6,958 nt of DNA from Acidobacteriota bacterium (GTDB lineage: Bacteria > Acidobacteriota > Aminicenantia > Aminicenantales > Aminicenantaceae). Made by a program: the position numbers and the translations under genes. The stretch lies in the NCBI GenBank assembly GCA_030609975.1, contig JAUWSR010000209.1, forward strand, positions 1-6,958. Direction: 5' to 3'. Numbering within the stretch: the stretch's first letter is position 1; each line of letters starts with the position of its first letter. The notes beneath the pieces were generated by a model that was not told where the DNA came from, searched no databases, and saw only the letters and a program-made list of their open reading frames with translations. Positions 5,826 through 6,958 of the stretch are shown in pieces.

Positions 5826-6958
5826 CTATTTCTCCTCCAGCCTGTGTATAATGTCAGGTATGGTCTTGTAGATACTGCCTGCGCCCATGACAATGATCAG
5901 GTCCTGAGGCTGGGCGATATCTGCGACGTGTTCAGCCACCTTGTCTAACTCAGGTTCAAAGAGGACACATTTGTGTCCAAACTGCTGGATCTCCCTGCAT
6001 AACACCTCTCCTGAAATATCCGGGATGGGAGCTTCTCCCGCAGGGTAGATCTCTGTAATAAACAGGACATCTGCTTGGTTAAAGGCGGTGCCGAATTCTT
6101 TCATCAAGAAAAACAGCCGCGAATAACGATGAGGCTGAAAAACTGCGACGATGCGGCGCATCCATCCTCGCTTGGCTGCCTCCAGGGTGGCCTTGATCTC
6201 AGTGGGATGGTGGGCATAGTCTTCGATGATCATGATATTCTTGACCTGTTTTTTCAGCTCGAATCTCCGTCCGGTACCTCCGTGGTTTTCCAATGCAGTT
6301 AAGATTATATTAAGGGGGATATTCAAGTCTAAACCCACTGCTACAGCTGCCATAGCGTTGTAGATGTTGTGAACTCCAGGTACATTCAATTTCATCACAC
6401 CCAGCTTCTCACCTTTGTGAAAGAGCGTGCAGGTGCTCGCAAATTCATGGAACTCCTGATCTCTTGCAAAAAAATCTGCCTGTGCGGAAAATCCATAAGT
6501 GATGACCTTGCGCTCCAGTTCTGGAATGAGACTTTGCAGATTGGGATCATCCAGACAAAGCACGATGGGGCAGTAGAAGGGTACCTTGTTGGCGAAATTG
6601 ACAAAGGTTTTCTTGATCTCTTCCACGGTATCGTACTGATCGAGATGCTCTTCATCCAGATTTGTCAGGACAGCGATATAGGGGGAGAGATACAGAAAAG
6701 AACGGTCGCTCTCATCTGCCTCGGCAACGATAAACTCTCCACCTCCCAATTTGGCGTGAGCTCCCAGTGTATTCAAACGACCGCCTACGATGATCGTGGG
6801 ATCCAGCCCTCCGGTTTCCAGCACTTCTGCGATCATGGAGGTCGTGGAGGTTTTTCCATGGGAGCCGGCCACAGCGATCCCATTTTTAAGTCGCATCAAT
6901 TCCGCCAGCATCTCAGCTCGTGGGATAACAGGGATCTTTTGTTTGCGGGCCGCGATAA
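5826..6958 (-). CDS. murC: UDP-N-acetylmuramate--L-alanine ligase (5' end outside window)
   Basis: MurC uses ATP to add L-Ala to UDP-MurNAc, the first amino acid of the peptidoglycan stem, in the cytoplasm. The frame is open to the right edge. The ATG at 6911 is internal, because the codons before it read AARKQKIPVIPRAE, which leads into MLAELMRLK as in other MurC proteins. There are 376 visible residues, and the missing part is most of the N-terminal UDP-binding domain, about 80-90 residues. Numbering from the first full codon, the P-loop is GSHGKTSTT (31-39, Lys35), followed by EADESD (79-84), NLDEEHLDQY (99-108), the ribose-binding GVHNIYNAMAA (194-204), RRFE (230-233), DYAHHPTE (246-253), FQPHRYSRL (273-281) and MGAGSI (357-362). 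The central and C-terminal domains are complete. ftsQ follows after 4 bases, with no murB or ddl between. Confidence 0.98.
   Translation of the reverse strand, partial: IAARKQKIPVIPRAEMLAELMRLKNGIAVAGSHGKTSTTSMIAEVLETGGLDPTIIVGGRLNTLGAHAKLGGGEFIVAEADESDRSFLYLSPYIAVLTNLDEEHLDQYDTVEEIKKTFVNFANKVPFYCPIVLCLDDPNLQSLIPELERKVITYGFSAQADFFARDQEFHEFASTCTLFHKGEKLGVMKLNVPGVHNIYNAMAAVAVGLDLNIPLNIILTALENHGGTGRRFELKKQVKNIMIIEDYAHHPTEIKATLEAAKRGWMRRIVAVFQPHRYSRLFFLMKEFGTAFNQADVLFITEIYPAGEAPIPDISGEVLCREIQQFGHKCVLFEPELDKVAEHVADIAQPQDLIIVMGAGSIYKTIPDIIHRLEEK
5831..5838 (-). promoter_or_regulatory. Ribosome binding site that decides the ftsQ start
   Basis: On the minus strand, GGAGGAGA is formed by the last murC codons (Glu-Glu before Lys-stop). 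Its second GGAG ends 10 bases before the ATG at 5821. This argues for that start over the longer frame opening at 5893. Confidence 0.65.

Noticed and set aside
5822..5893. A longer ftsQ beginning at 5893 with 24 extra residues.
   Set aside because: It would overlap murC by 68 bases, and the added residues do not resemble an FtsQ N-terminus. The ATG at 5821 has a good RBS next to the murC stop.
6909..6911. ATG at 6911 as the true start of murC.
   Set aside because: The frame stays open to the window edge and the preceding codons (AARKQKIPVIPRAE) match the conserved MurC sequence, so this Met is internal.

Overview
The window looks like a chromosomal segment from a Gram-negative-type bacterium of roughly balanced GC content. 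It joins two gene sets: the end of a division and cell-wall (dcw) cluster, and two genes of histidine breakdown. On the minus strand, read right to left, are murC (5' end outside the window), ftsQ, ftsA, ftsZ and then hutI. On the plus strand are the last third of hutH (5' end outside the window) and a secreted DUF1080-family protein. The plus-strand pair runs head-on into hutI, and their 3' ends overlap.

Packing is extreme. Counting from the chosen starts, only about 22 bases lie between genes: 9 between hutH and DUF1080, 9 between ftsA and ftsZ, and 4 between murC and ftsQ. ftsQ/ftsA share one base, ftsZ/hutI share 14, and the convergent hutI/DUF1080 pair shares 37. No stretch is long enough to hold a dedicated promoter or a stand-alone terminator, so the minus-strand genes are most simply read as one transcript that starts to the right of the window.

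In the division part, MurC makes UDP-MurNAc-L-Ala for peptidoglycan. FtsQ is the single-pass divisome scaffold, FtsA is the actin-like membrane tether and FtsZ is the tubulin-like ring GTPase. The order murC-ftsQ-ftsA-ftsZ, without murB or ddl in between, differs from the textbook proteobacterial cluster and resembles the shorter order of Bacteroidetes/Chlorobi relatives. DUF1080 proteins are also common in FCB and PVC bacteria. A lineage in or near the FCB group is therefore my best guess, from gene order and memory only, with low confidence.

In the histidine part, HutH converts histidine to urocanate and HutI opens imidazolonepropionate to formiminoglutamate. HutU, which links these two steps, is not in the window. 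The two hut genes lie on opposite strands, and hutI is start-overlapped with ftsZ, so its expression is probably tied to division genes rather than to a hut regulator. I see no RNA gene, CRISPR array, insertion sequence or clear new defence or mobile system. The points worth a second look are the ftsZ-hutI junction, the overlapping C-terminal tails, the FtsZ basic tail and two phased A-tracts at the start of ftsQ.
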